Assembly: GCA_947626555.1 (NCBI GenBank)
Contig: CANQSP010000011.1
Location: 1 to 39,321, forward strand
Direction of reading: 5' to 3'
Source of the DNA: an uncultured Clostridia bacterium
Lineage (GTDB): Bacteria > Bacillota > Clostridia > TANB77 > CAG-508
Length of the DNA stretch: 39,321 nucleotides
Shown here: in pieces, positions 19,942 to 28,474 of the stretch
Numbering within the stretch: the first letter of the stretch is position 1
Layout of the letters: each line of letters begins with the position of its first letter
Position numbers and translations under genes: made by a program
The notes under the pieces: model-generated
What the model was told of the DNA's origin: nothing
What the model saw: only the letters and a program-made list of their open reading frames with translations
The model's database searches: none

Positions 19942-19972
19942 GTTTGCAAAAGAGAATATGGAGGTGTTTTAA

Positions 19973-20497
19973 ATAAAACAAGATTTACCTATTAATGAAG
20001 AAATTAGAGCAAAAGAGGTTCAAATAATTGATAATGAGGGAAACAAAGTAGGCCCAATATCAATAAACGAAGCATTAGATTTAGCATATGAACAAAAGCT
20101 AGACTTAGTACTTGTGGCACCAAACGCAGATATACCAGTGTGCAAGTTAATGAATTATGGAAAATATAAATTTGAACAAGCTAAGAAGGAAAAAGAAGCA
20201 AAGAAAAAACAAAAAACTTTTGAAGTAAAAGAAATAAGAATTACACCTAATATTGAAGAGCATGACTTTGGTTTCAAAACAAAAAATGCAAAAAAATTTA
20301 TAGAAGATGGAAACAAAGTAAAAGTAACTGTTCGCTTTAGAGGTAGAGAATTAAACTACTTAAAATTGGGAGAAGATGCATTAAATAAATTTATAGAAGA
20401 ATTAGCAGATGTTGCAACTCCTGAGAAAAGGCCAGTATTAGAAGGTAAAAATATGTTTATTATATTAGCTAAAAAAGTTGAAAGCAAGGCTAATTAA
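19973..20497 (+). CDS. infC: Translation initiation factor IF-3, with an ATA start codon
   Basis: This 174-residue protein is IF-3, which binds the 30S subunit and rejects wrong start codons. The N-terminal domain starts QDLPINEEIRAKEVQIID, the lysine-rich linker is near residues 70-85, and the C-terminal domain carries VKEIRITPNIEEHDF and VTVRFRGREL. An in-frame TAA (19970-19972) stands directly before ATA at 19973, and GGAGGTG (19960-19966) is 6 bases upstream of that ATA. No ATG, GTG or TTG occurs in frame until 20114, which would remove about 47 conserved residues. The start is therefore ATA. Rare starts in infC allow IF-3 to limit its own synthesis. Confidence 0.93.
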   Translation: MKQDLPINEEIRAKEVQIIDNEGNKVGPISINEALDLAYEQKLDLVLVAPNADIPVCKLMNYGKYKFEQAKKEKEAKKKQKTFEVKEIRITPNIEEHDFGFKTKNAKKFIEDGNKVKVTVRFRGRELNYLKLGEDALNKFIEELADVATPEKRPVLEGKNMFIILAKKVESKAN

Positions 20498-20538
20498 AAT
20501 AATATAAGCAATTTATTAGAAAGATAGGAGGAAGAATT

Positions 20539-20742
20539 ATGCCAAAATTAAAAACAAACAAAGCTGCAAAGAAAAGATATTCTTATACAGCTACAGGAAA
20601 AGTAAAAAGAACAAAAGCAAATAGAAGACATCTTTTAGCAAATAAAACTCCAAGAGCAAAATCAAGAGGAAAAATACAAGATGCATATGCTGATAAAACA
20701 TGTGAAGCAGCAATTAAAAAAATGTTACCATATGGTAATTAG
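20539..20742 (+). CDS. rpmI: 50S ribosomal protein L35
   Basis: This 67-residue, strongly basic protein is L35. It has the family start [20 protein letters not shown] and the [14 protein letters not shown] block; the end carries MLPYGN. The ATG at 20539 follows AGGAGGAAG. It is the middle gene of infC-rpmI-rplT and shares its L20-controlled leader. Confidence 0.97.
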   Translation: MPKLKTNKAAKKRYSYTATGKVKRTKANRRHLLANKTPRAKSRGKIQDAYADKTCEAAIKKMLPYGN

Positions 20743-20773
20743 AAATCGAAGAAGATTAAGGAAGGTGATATAA

Positions 20774-21121
20774 ATGGCAAGAGTAAAAACAGCAATAGCT
20801 ACACGTAAAAAACATAAAAAAATATTAAAAAGAGCAAAAGGTTACTATGGAGCAAAGCATTACAGATTTAGGCAAGCAAAACAAGCTGTTATGAAATCTG
20901 GAATGTATGCATATGTAGGAAGAAAAGATAAAAAGAGTAATTTTAGAAAATTATGGATTGCAAGAATAAATGCAGCTGCAAGAGAAAATGGAACAACTTA
21001 TAGTAAACTAATAGCTGGTTTAAAGAAAGCAAATGTTGTAGTAAATAGAAAAATGTTAGCAGAAATTGCAGTAACAGATAAAAATGCATTTTCAGAAATT
21101 GTAAAAGTTGCAACAAAATAA
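20774..21121 (+). CDS. rplT: 50S ribosomal protein L20
   Basis: This 115-residue protein is L20, needed for early 50S assembly and, in Firmicutes, for repression of its own operon through the leader RNA. The long basic N-terminal helix is seen ([20 protein letters not shown]), followed by [19 protein letters not shown] and [19 protein letters not shown]. It starts 31 bases after rpmI with AAGGTGA upstream and is followed by a strong terminator. Confidence 0.97.
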   Translation: MARVKTAIATRKKHKKILKRAKGYYGAKHYRFRQAKQAVMKSGMYAYVGRKDKKSNFRKLWIARINAAARENGTTYSKLIAGLKKANVVVNRKMLAEIAVTDKNAFSEIVKVATK

Positions 21122-21168
21122 ATTAAAAATACCAAGTAAAAGAAAGTACTTTAAATATTAATATAAAG

Positions 21169-21216
21169 AGAACCCTATTTATTAGACAATAAGTTTAATA
21201 AATGGGGTTCTTTTTA
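21169..21216. terminator. Bidirectional terminator between rplT and the DUF5684 gene
   Basis: A 16-bp stem (21169-21184 with 21196-21211, one G-U pair) encloses an 11-base loop, GACAATAAGTT, followed by TTTTT. The loop and stem base closely resemble the hairpin at 142-193. Confidence 0.85.
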
Positions 21217-21234
21217 TAATTGATATTTTAATAA

Positions 21235-21699
21235 TTATTGTGCAGTATTAGTTGGAGTTCCAGCTGGAGAACCTACATATTCAGCTTTTCCGAATCCAAG
21301 AATTAGATAGAATATTGTTCCTAAAAGACATAATCCAACTGTAAAACCAATATCTTTACCAAATGATTTTGATAAATTGTAGTTTAGATAAATAGTCATA
21401 CCAATAACTGCAATCCATCCAACATATGGAATAATAGCTGCTAAATATACTAAAACAAATAATGGTGAAATTCCGCTAATTTTGAATAATGTTATAATGT
21501 TATATACTGGAATTATTGATTTCCATCCTGCTTCACCAGCTTTTGTAAATATTTTCCACATAGCAACTATTTGAAGTACGGCAACGACTAATAATATAAT
21601 TAAGTATATTATAAGCATTGATCCTATAGCAGCTAGCCCAACACTTGCACCTGTTAGTGAATCATAATCATAACCATAACCATAACCATAATTATACAT
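21235..21699 (-). CDS. DUF5684-type integral membrane protein
   Basis: This 154-residue protein has a tyrosine/glycine-rich start (YNYGYGYGYDYD), then four hydrophobic segments near 22-46, 62-75 (weaker), 78-102 and 116-134. The loop WKIFTKAGEAGWKSIIPVYN is the signature of DUF5684 and signal-peptidase-I-associated small membrane proteins. The C-terminal tail is short and polar. The ATG has AAAGGGG upstream. Function is unknown; similar domains sit beside the signal peptidase active-site domain in some proteins, but no catalytic Ser-Lys pair is seen here. It stands alone between convergent rplT and divergent uvrC. Confidence 0.8.
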   Translation of the reverse strand: MYNYGYGYGYDYDSLTGASVGLAAIGSMLIIYLIILLVVAVLQIVAMWKIFTKAGEAGWKSIIPVYNIITLFKISGISPLFVLVYLAAIIPYVGWIAVIGMTIYLNYNLSKSFGKDIGFTVGLCLLGTIFYLILGFGKAEYVGSPAGTPTNTAQ

Positions 21700-21735
21700 A
21701 TCTTTAGTCCCCTTTCATTAATTTTTATATACTAA

Positions 21736-21763
21736 TTTTTACACTTTTCGACATTGATGTCAA
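21736..21763 (-). promoter_or_regulatory. Promoter of the DUF5684 gene with overlapping palindrome
   Basis: On the minus strand TTGACA (21763-21758), 16 bases and TAAAAA (21741-21736) form a likely promoter. A perfect palindrome, GACATTGATGTC (21750-21761), overlaps the -35 box and could be an operator. Confidence 0.4.
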
Positions 21764-21862
21764 TAATTAATAGAATATTTATCACGAATTTAATTGAAAA
21801 TATTATATAACTTTCATTTTTATTACTTTTGTGTTAAAATAATAAAAGTAAGTGAGGGAAAA

Positions 21863-23659
21863 ATGTTTAATATAGAAGAGGAATTGAAGAAATTGCCCGA
21901 CAAGCCGGGTGTATATATAATGCATGATAAAAACGATAAAATTATATATGTGGGGAAAGCTATATCGCTAAAAAATAGAGTAAGGCAGTACTTTAGAAAA
22001 ACTAATAAAACTAAAAGAATAGAAAATATGGTATCTTTAATAGATCATTTTGAATACATTGTGGTAGATAACGAAGCGGAGGCACTTATATTAGAGTGTA
22101 ATTTAATAAAGAAGAACAGACCAAAGTTCAATGTACTATTAAAAGATGATAAAACATATCCATATATAAAAATAAATGTCAAAGATGATTTTCCTACTAT
22201 ATATATTACAAGAAGAATCTTAAACGATGGTGCTAAATATTTTGGACCATATGCAAATGCTGGAGCGGCAAAAGAAATGGTTGACTTTTTAAAAGAAAAG
22301 TTTAAAATTCGTTCATGTAAAAGTTTTAAATATAAAGACAGACCATGTTTAAATTATCATATAAAAAAGTGCTTTGGACCTTGTATGGGATATATTTCAA
22401 AAGAAGATTATAGAAAACAAATTAATGAAATAATAGCACTTTTAGATGGAAAGACAGATAAAATATTTAAGCAAATAGATATGGAGATGCAAGAAGCTTC
22501 TAAAAATATGCAATATGAAAAAGCAGCATATTTAAGAGATAAAAAAATAGCTATAGAAAGAATTTCAGAGAAACAAAAAGTTTCAAATATTACAGAAAAT
22601 GATATAGATGTTATAGGCATAGCAAGGAATAATATAGAGGTTTGCATAGAAATATTTTTTGTTAGAAAAACAAAAATGGTAGGTAGAGAACATTACTTTT
22701 TTGATAATTTAAATGATGAAGATGACAATCAAATTTTATCAGAATTTGTAAAACAGTATTATATAGGAAATTTAATTATTCCGAATAAAATAATGTTAAG
22801 GGAAGAAATAGAGGAACAAGAGTTAATAGAAAGTGAACTTTCAAAACAAGCAGGTAGAAAGGTGCAGATTAAAACTCCTCAAAAGGGTGAAAAATTAAAA
22901 TTAGTGGAAATGGCAGAAAATAATGCAAAAATAACTTTGGATAATAAACAGAAAGATAAATATGAGGTTTTAAATGAATTAAAAGAAGTTTTAAAATTAG
23001 AAAAAATGCCAAGAAAAATAGAATGTTATGATATTTCAAATATATCTGGAAATTTCACAGTTGCAGGAATGTGTGTAATGCAAGATGGAATTATAAAGAA
23101 AAATATGTCAAGAAGATTTAGAATAAAAACTATAATTGGTCAAGATGATCCAGCTTGTATGAAAGAAGTAATTACAAGAAGGATAAAGCATTCAATAGAA
23201 GATTCTAATGGAAGTTTTGGAAGGCTTCCAGATGTAATATTTGTAGATGGAGGAATTACACAAATAAATGCAGCGTTAGAAGTAATACAAGAATACAGGA
23301 ATCAAGGGTTTGACGTAAAAATACCTATATTTGGTATGGTAAAAAATGATAAGCATCAAACTAGAGCTTTAATGACGCCTAAAAGAGAAGAATTAAAAAT
23401 ATCAGATAAACTATTAAATTTAGTAACTTTATTTCAAGATTCGGTTCACGATACAGCTATTGGTTATCACAAAAAGTTAAGAGAAAATGAAATAACTAAG
23501 TCGGAATTGGATCAAATAGAAGGAATTGGAGATGTTAAAAAGAGGTTGCTATTAAAGAAGTTTGGAAGTGTAGAAAAAATAAAAGAGGCAGATATTGATG
23601 AGATTATGAAGGTTAAAGGAATAAATAGAAGTTTAGCAGAAAAGTTAAAAAATATGTAG
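21863..23659 (+). CDS. uvrC: UvrABC excision nuclease subunit C
   Basis: This 598-residue protein makes both incisions in nucleotide excision repair. The GIY-YIG domain is at 15-95 (PGVYIMHDKND, then IIYVGKA with the two tyrosines). A UVR domain that binds UvrB lies around 205-240 (MQYEKAAYLRDKK). The RNase H-like nuclease domain includes CYDISNISG (D390), IFVDGG and HDTAIGYHKKLR. Two helix-hairpin-helix motifs close the protein (IEGIGDVKKRLLLKKFGS and VKGINRSLA). I chose the ATG at 21863 because GAGGG lies just upstream and the product then begins like other UvrC proteins; an in-frame start at 21794 adds 23 unrelated residues. It appears to be transcribed alone. Confidence 0.96.
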   Translation: MFNIEEELKKLPDKPGVYIMHDKNDKIIYVGKAISLKNRVRQYFRKTNKTKRIENMVSLIDHFEYIVVDNEAEALILECNLIKKNRPKFNVLLKDDKTYPYIKINVKDDFPTIYITRRILNDGAKYFGPYANAGAAKEMVDFLKEKFKIRSCKSFKYKDRPCLNYHIKKCFGPCMGYISKEDYRKQINEIIALLDGKTDKIFKQIDMEMQEASKNMQYEKAAYLRDKKIAIERISEKQKVSNITENDIDVIGIARNNIEVCIEIFFVRKTKMVGREHYFFDNLNDEDDNQILSEFVKQYYIGNLIIPNKIMLREEIEEQELIESELSKQAGRKVQIKTPQKGEKLKLVEMAENNAKITLDNKQKDKYEVLNELKEVLKLEKMPRKIECYDISNISGNFTVAGMCVMQDGIIKKNMSRRFRIKTIIGQDDPACMKEVITRRIKHSIEDSNGSFGRLPDVIFVDGGITQINAALEVIQEYRNQGFDVKIPIFGMVKNDKHQTRALMTPKREELKISDKLLNLVTLFQDSVHDTAIGYHKKLRENEITKSELDQIEGIGDVKKRLLLKKFGSVEKIKEADIDEIMKVKGINRSLAEKLKNM

Positions 23660-23670
23660 AAATATAATAT

Positions 23671-23709
23671 AAGACTTGTTATACCAAATGGGTAAAACAA
23701 GTCTTTAAT
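23671..23709 (+). terminator. Probable terminator after uvrC
   Basis: A 10-bp perfect stem (AAGACTTGTT, 23671-23680, with 23696-23705) lies 11 bases after the stop. The T-tract is weak, so efficiency is uncertain. Confidence 0.55.
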
Positions 23710-23830
23710 GTTTCTTTGTAATGTGTAAACATATTGGGTAAGTTTACAATAAACTTTGTGTTTGATGTAAGATTGCAATATAGAATTGCAATGTTTAACT
23801 TAAGTGAGCGAAGGCTTAGATTAACTGAAG

Positions 23831-24097
23831 TTATTTGAGTCTGAAATACCTTTTTCTTCTGGGAGCAATTAAGTTGCGTAAACTCGAAAAGAAACATTTA
23901 ACATACCAACTAAAGCGATTTTTGAGCGAAATGCTATGACAAGTACATGTGGATTTCGCTTCAATGGTAGCACCGGGCTCAATGTAAAAGCCAACAAGAA
24001 AGTCATAAGGCTTGCAATAACCCATTCTTGAAAATGGCTTGAACTTTAAATACCGGCATTTTTTGCCTTTGTAGATACAATAATTTTTGTTTTCCAT
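23831..24097 (-). CDS. Small cysteine-containing hypothetical protein
   Basis: I do not recognise this 88-residue protein. It has cysteines in CIYKGKKC near the start, GYCKPYDF in the middle and TCTCH further on, a pattern that could hold a metal (zinc-ribbon-like), and a basic C-terminus ending APRRKRYFRLK. The ATG at 24097 is preceded by AGGAGG at 9 bases; a TTG two codons upstream is too close to that site. A good minus-strand promoter (24130-24158) supports expression. Base composition near 23,900-24,030 is slightly richer in GC than its surroundings. It is divergent from gatC. Confidence 0.55.
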   Translation of the reverse strand: MENKNYCIYKGKKCRYLKFKPFSRMGYCKPYDFLVGFYIEPGATIEAKSTCTCHSISLKNRFSWYVKCFFSSLRNLIAPRRKRYFRLK

Positions 24098-24129
24098 GGG
24101 CAAATTCCTCCTAAAAAATTTGTGTAAAT

Positions 24130-24158
24130 ATTATACAATATAAATTAAAAAAAGTAAA
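24130..24158 (-). promoter_or_regulatory. Promoter of the small cysteine-containing gene
   Basis: On the minus strand TTTACT (24158-24153), 17 bases and TATAAT (24135-24130). Confidence 0.6.
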
Positions 24159-24167
24159 GTAAATCTA

Positions 24168-24196
24168 TTGTAATTTAAAGAAAAAAAAGGTATAAT
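24168..24196 (+). promoter_or_regulatory. Promoter of gatCAB
   Basis: TTGTAA (24168-24173), 17 bases and TATAAT (24191-24196) lie about 30 bases before gatC, divergent from the previous promoter. Confidence 0.6.
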
Positions 24197-24227
24197 AAAA
24201 ACCATATTTTACAAGGAGATGATTGGT

Positions 24228-24515
24228 ATGAAAGTAAGTAGAGAAGAAATTTTACATATTGCAAAACTTGCAAATTTAAATTTAAAGGAAGAAGAAGTAG
24301 ACACTTATTTATTACATTTGCAAGATATTTTAAATTTTGCAAATATAGTAAATAATGCACCAGTAGAAGGTTTGCAAGAGACAATAGCAGCTAATGATAA
24401 TTGTAATGTATTTAGAAAGGATGAAATAGAGGTTTTTGAAGATAATGAAGCATTGTTACAAAATGCACCTGAACAAGAAAGAAATATGTTCAAAATACCA
24501 AAAGTAATACAATAA
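24228..24515 (+). CDS. gatC: Asp-tRNA(Asn)/Glu-tRNA(Gln) amidotransferase subunit C
   Basis: This 95-residue protein is GatC, the small subunit that wraps around GatA and GatB and stabilises the complex. Typical segments are SREEILHIAKLANLNLKEEE and the C-terminal DEIEVFEDNEALLQNAPEQE, close to the usual R.D....S...LL.NAP. The ATG at 24228 sits 8 bases after AAGGAG; the upstream ATG at 24219 overlaps that site. It is the first gene of gatC-gatA-gatB. Confidence 0.95.
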   Translation: MKVSREEILHIAKLANLNLKEEEVDTYLLHLQDILNFANIVNNAPVEGLQETIAANDNCNVFRKDEIEVFEDNEALLQNAPEQERNMFKIPKVIQ

Positions 24516-24663
24516 ATTGCAAAAAGTTAAGAATATAGTTTGGTGCAGTAATTTAAAAATATAATGAAATATGTTTTTAAATTAAGGCAATGAATTTAGA
24601 AAAAATATATCAGTATAGAGAAAACTTAATAATGAAATGGTAGATAGGAGGCATAAGTATAGT

Positions 24664-26133
24664 ATGGAAATTACAGAACTTACGGTACACGAATTAAAAG
24701 AAAAACTAGATAAAAAAGAGTTAACTATAACTCAAATTACAAAAGCCTATGTAAATAGAATGAAAGAAAAAGAAAAAGACGTACAAGCCTTTGTAAATAC
24801 ATTAGAAGATGAGGCATTAAGCAAGGCAGAGGAATTAGAAAATAAAGTAAAAAGCGGAGAAGTAAAGGGAGACTATGTAGGTATTCCAATAGGTATAAAA
24901 GATAACATTTGCACAAAAGGAGTAAAAACAACTTGTAGTTCAAAAATGTTAGAGAATTTTGTTGCACCATATGATGCGACAGTAGTAGAAAAATTAAATG
25001 CAGAAGGTTTAATTAATTTGGGAAAATTAAACATGGATGAATTTGCTATGGGAGCTTCAACAGAGTATTCAGCATTTAAGAGTACAAGAAATCCATGGAA
25101 TTTAAACACAGTTCCAGGAGGTTCATCTGGTGGTAGTGCTGCAGCGGTAGCAAGTAATATGGTACCTTGGGCATTAGGCTCAGATACAGGAGGTTCAATA
25201 CGTCAACCTTCAGCTTTTTGTGGAGTTGTTGGTTTAAAGCCAACTTATGGTTTAGTATCAAGGTATGGCTTAGTAGCATTTGCATCATCTTTGGACCAAA
25301 TAGGTCCAATTACAAAAGATGTTGAAGATACTGCAATATTATTAAATATGATTACAGGTCATGATAGAAGAGATACAACATCAGAAAATATAGAGAAAAA
25401 AGACTATACTAAGGCATTAAAAAATGATGTAAAGGGTATGAAGATAGGACTTCCAAAAGAGTATTTTGGGGAAGGCATAAATAGTGAAGTAAAAGAAAAA
25501 TTATATGAAGCAATAGAAAAGTATAAAGAATTAGGAGCAGAAGTAGAAGAATTTTCATTAAATATAGCAGACTATGCATTAGCTACATATTATATTATTG
25601 CCTGTGCTGAAGCAAGTTCAAATTTAGGAAGATTTGATGGAATTCGTTATGGATATAGAACTAGTAATTTTTCAAGTTTAAAAGATATATACAGAAATTC
25701 TAGAAGTGAAGGATTTGGAGCAGAGGTTAAAAGGAGAATAATACTTGGAACCTATGTGCTTTCATCTGGTTATTATGATGCATATTACAAAAAAGCTCAA
25801 CAAGTTAGAACATTAGTAAAGAAAGAGTTTGATAAAGCATTTGAAAAGTATGATGTACTACTTACTCCAACTGCACCTAATGTTGCATTTGAAATTGGTA
25901 CAAAATCAAATAATCCATTAGAAATGTATTTGGCAGATATTTGCACAGTTTCTGTAAATATAGCAGGACTTCCTGGAATATCTATTCCATGTGGAGTTAA
26001 TTCAGAAGGTATGCCAATAGGAATGCAACTAATTGGTCCAAAATTTGGAGAAGAAGATTTATTAAATGCAGCATATACATATGAACAAGCTGTTAAGTTT
26101 AGAGAAAAATATAAACCAGAATTTAAAAAATAA
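24664..26133 (+). CDS. gatA: Asp-tRNA(Asn)/Glu-tRNA(Gln) amidotransferase subunit A
   Basis: This 489-residue amidase releases ammonia from glutamine for GatB. The amidase-signature triad is visible: lysine in [14 protein letters not shown], the first serine in [13 protein letters not shown] and the nucleophile region [36 protein letters not shown] follows. The C-terminal [10 protein letters not shown] and [11 protein letters not shown] blocks are normal. I chose the ATG at 24664 because the family starts MEITELT; an in-frame ATG at 24637 overlaps the AGGAGG site. The gap from gatC is 148 bases without a clear terminator, so the operon is probably continuous. Confidence 0.96.
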   Translation: MEITELTVHELKEKLDKKELTITQITKAYVNRMKEKEKDVQAFVNTLEDEALSKAEELENKVKSGEVKGDYVGIPIGIKDNICTKGVKTTCSSKMLENFVAPYDATVVEKLNAEGLINLGKLNMDEFAMGASTEYSAFKSTRNPWNLNTVPGGSSGGSAAAVASNMVPWALGSDTGGSIRQPSAFCGVVGLKPTYGLVSRYGLVAFASSLDQIGPITKDVEDTAILLNMITGHDRRDTTSENIEKKDYTKALKNDVKGMKIGLPKEYFGEGINSEVKEKLYEAIEKYKELGAEVEEFSLNIADYALATYYIIACAEASSNLGRFDGIRYGYRTSNFSSLKDIYRNSRSEGFGAEVKRRIILGTYVLSSGYYDAYYKKAQQVRTLVKKEFDKAFEKYDVLLTPTAPNVAFEIGTKSNNPLEMYLADICTVSVNIAGLPGISIPCGVNSEGMPIGMQLIGPKFGEEDLLNAAYTYEQAVKFREKYKPEFKK

Positions 26134-26204
26134 TAGTTTATATTTTCAATAATATGTGAGCATATAAATAAACTAAGAATGCTTTAGAAAGGAATGATAG
26201 TAAA

Positions 26205-27644
26205 ATGGCAAAAGAAGATTATGAAATGGTAATTGGTTTAGAGGTTCACGCAGAGCTTTCAACAAAAACAAAAATATTTTGTAGTTGTCCTACTGAATTT
26301 GGTGCAGAACCTAACAAGCATACATGCCCAGTATGTATGGCAATGCCAGGAACGCTACCAGTATTAAATGAAAAAGTAGTAGAGTATGCAGTTAAGGCAG
26401 GTCTTGCTACAAATTGTGAAATCTCAAGAAATAGTAAAAATGATAGAAAAAATTATTTTTATCCAGACCTTCCAAAATCATATCAAATTTCACAATTTGA
26501 TATGCCTCTTTGTGAACATGGTTATGTAGAAATAGATAAAGAAGATGGAGAAAAGAAAAAAATAAGATTAACACGTATCCATATAGAAGAAGATGCTGGA
26601 AAATTAAATCATAATGAATTTGGAGGAGGTAGCTTAGTAGATTTAAACAGAGCAGGAGTTCCACTTATAGAAATAGTTTCTGAACCAGATTTAAGAAGTC
26701 CAGAAGAAGTAGATAAATATTTAAGGAAAATAAAATCAATACTTGAATATATAGAAGTTTCAGATTGTAAAATGCAAGAAGGTTCACTTCGTGCAGACGT
26801 AAACGTTTCTGTAAGAAAAAAGGGGGCTACAGAGTTTGGAACACGTACAGAAATGAAAAATATGAACTCTTTTAGGTCTATTGCAAGAGCTATAGAATAT
26901 GAAGCAGAAAGACAAATTGAAGTTATTGAAGAAGGTGAAAAGATAGAGCAAGAAACTTTACGTTGGGATGATGTATCTGGAAGAACATTTTCTATGAGAG
27001 ATAAAGAAGATGCACAGGATTATAGATATTTCCCAGACCCAGATTTAGTTGCAATTCGCCTATCAGAAGAATATATAGAAGATATAAAAAAGAATTTGCC
27101 AGAATTACCAGAAAGCAGAAGAGCAAGATATATTTCAGAATATAATATAACAGAAAAAGATAGCAATTTATTAACTGCATCAAAATATTTATCAAATATG
27201 TTTGAAGCTGCAGAAAAAATATGTAAAGAACCAAAAGCTGTTGCAAATTGGTTGTTATCAGATGTTTCAAGAATATTAAATGAAAAGGAATTGGAACCAG
27301 AATCTATACCATTTACAGCAGAGCAACTTGCAAAAATGATACAATTAATTAGTAAAGGAACAATTAGTTCTGCAATAGCAAAAAAAGTTTTAGAAGAACT
27401 ATTTGAAAATCCAAAAGATCCAGAAGAAATAATCAAAGAAAAAGGTTGGATTCAAATTTCAGATGAGGGAGCAATAAAGGAAGTAGTGTTAAAAATACTA
27501 GAAGCAAATCCTCAATCTATTGCAGATTATAAAGCAGGTAAAGATAGAGCATTAGGATTTTTAGTAGGTCAAGCTATGAAAGAAACTAAAGGAAAAGCAA
27601 ATCCTCAAATGCTTAACAAGATGTTTTTAGAGCAGTTAAAGTAA
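26205..27644 (+). CDS. gatB: Asp-tRNA(Asn)/Glu-tRNA(Gln) amidotransferase subunit B
   Basis: This 479-residue subunit activates misacylated tRNA with ATP and transfers ammonia. It begins with EMVIGLEVHAELSTKTKIFC, has the zinc-site cysteines in FCSCPTEF and TCPVCMAMPGTLPVLN, the DLPKSYQISQFDMPLC block, and a C-terminal YqeY-like tail that binds tRNA (GKDRALGFLVGQAMKETKGK). The ATG at 26205 has AAAGGAA upstream. With gatC and gatA it indicates that this organism makes Gln-tRNA and/or Asn-tRNA by the indirect route. A large palindromic repeat starts 25 bases after the stop. Confidence 0.97.
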   Translation: MAKEDYEMVIGLEVHAELSTKTKIFCSCPTEFGAEPNKHTCPVCMAMPGTLPVLNEKVVEYAVKAGLATNCEISRNSKNDRKNYFYPDLPKSYQISQFDMPLCEHGYVEIDKEDGEKKKIRLTRIHIEEDAGKLNHNEFGGGSLVDLNRAGVPLIEIVSEPDLRSPEEVDKYLRKIKSILEYIEVSDCKMQEGSLRADVNVSVRKKGATEFGTRTEMKNMNSFRSIARAIEYEAERQIEVIEEGEKIEQETLRWDDVSGRTFSMRDKEDAQDYRYFPDPDLVAIRLSEEYIEDIKKNLPELPESRRARYISEYNITEKDSNLLTASKYLSNMFEAAEKICKEPKAVANWLLSDVSRILNEKELEPESIPFTAEQLAKMIQLISKGTISSAIAKKVLEELFENPKDPEEIIKEKGWIQISDEGAIKEVVLKILEANPQSIADYKAGKDRALGFLVGQAMKETKGKANPQMLNKMFLEQLK

Positions 27645-27669
27645 TGAAGATTAGGTGGTTAAATTAATA

Positions 27670-27922
27670 GGCGTGGTTAAACTAACAGGGACGGGGTTAA
27701 ATAGTTTAGCAAAAGAGTATCTACATTATATGCAAAACATGAATATTATATATTTTGAAGTGATTCGTGGGGACCGTTTTAGAAAATGTTACGAACGTAA
27801 GTGAGTTACATTTTCTTAAATGGGGCAACGTAAAAATATATAATATTCATGTTTTGCATACAGTTATATAATTTTACTTTTGCTAAACTATTTAACCCCG
27901 TCCCTGTTAGTTTAACCACGCC
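27670..27922. repeat. Large nested palindromic element (46-bp and 28-bp perfect inverted repeats)
   Basis: Outer arms 27670-27715 and 27877-27922 are perfect 46-bp reverse complements and contain CAGGGACGGGGTTAAATAG. Inner arms 27729-27756 and 27833-27860 are perfect 28-bp reverse complements. A further 9-bp stem, AGAAAATGT/ACATTTTCT, lies in the centre. The outer sequence TTTGCTAAACTATTTAACCC is shared with the element after yabG. Degenerate copies of the outer end (TTAGTTTAATCACGC) continue to about 27950. There is no coding capacity, so it looks like a MITE or REP-like element placed at the end of gatB. Confidence 0.85.
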
Positions 27923-27962
27923 CTCTTAGTTTAATCACGCTCATCTTATTTTAACATCAATA

Positions 27963-28223
27963 TTAATTTACCTCTTTTTTTAGTTTATCAAAACCAATTC
28001 CACAGATAATAAATGCTACAGAAAACATTAAACTAGATTTAAATAAAGAATATCCTATGTAAAATAGAATTGGCATACTATAAATGAAATTATATGTAAA
28101 TAATATAAATACAGAAAATAAGCAAAATATAAAACAAAAAGTTAATCCTGATTTTACTAACTTTGAAATATCTTTATCAAAGTGCTTAATAGAGTTCAAT
28201 AATCCATTAATATCATTTTTCAT
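27963..28223 (-). CDS. Small two-span membrane protein
   Basis: I do not recognise this 86-residue protein. A charged N-terminus (MKNDINGLLNSIKHFDKDIS) precedes two membrane segments at about 27-48 and 52-76, and the tail FDKLKKEVN is charged. The ATG at 28223 has only a weak AAAGCTGGG site (28231-28240 region). Its 3' end lies just beyond the palindromic element, which may serve as its terminator. Function is unknown. Confidence 0.55.
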   Translation of the reverse strand: MKNDINGLLNSIKHFDKDISKLVKSGLTFCFIFCLFSVFILFTYNFIYSMPILFYIGYSLFKSSLMFSVAFIICGIGFDKLKKEVN

Positions 28224-28474
28224 TAAAATCCCAGCTTTCTATAAAAATAATATAAAATAATATAGAACTATATATATTAATATTAACATAATATTAAACC
28301 AAAAATCAAAGGTAATTGTTGGCAAAAAATAAAGAGATATTGTATGATATGGATAATTCAATAAGTCAGATAATATATTTAATAAAATATTTGAATTTAT
28401 GTAAATAATATGATATAATTCTGCTATAAATAATTATATAAATCTACCCTGTAGGGAAAGAAAGGAGCTTTAAA
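28224..28474 (+). promoter_or_regulatory. Divergent intergenic region with a promoter for the 107-residue gene
   Basis: TTGAAT (28391-28396), 17 bases and TATAAT (28414-28419) form a good sigma-A promoter. A short palindrome, CCCTGTAGGG (28448-28457), stands just before the AAAGGAG ribosome binding site. Nothing else is recognised. Confidence 0.6.

Noticed and set aside
20114-20497. infC starting at GTG 20114
   Set aside because: It would drop about 47 conserved N-terminal residues; the ATA at 19973 has a well-placed GGAGGTG and fits the family length.
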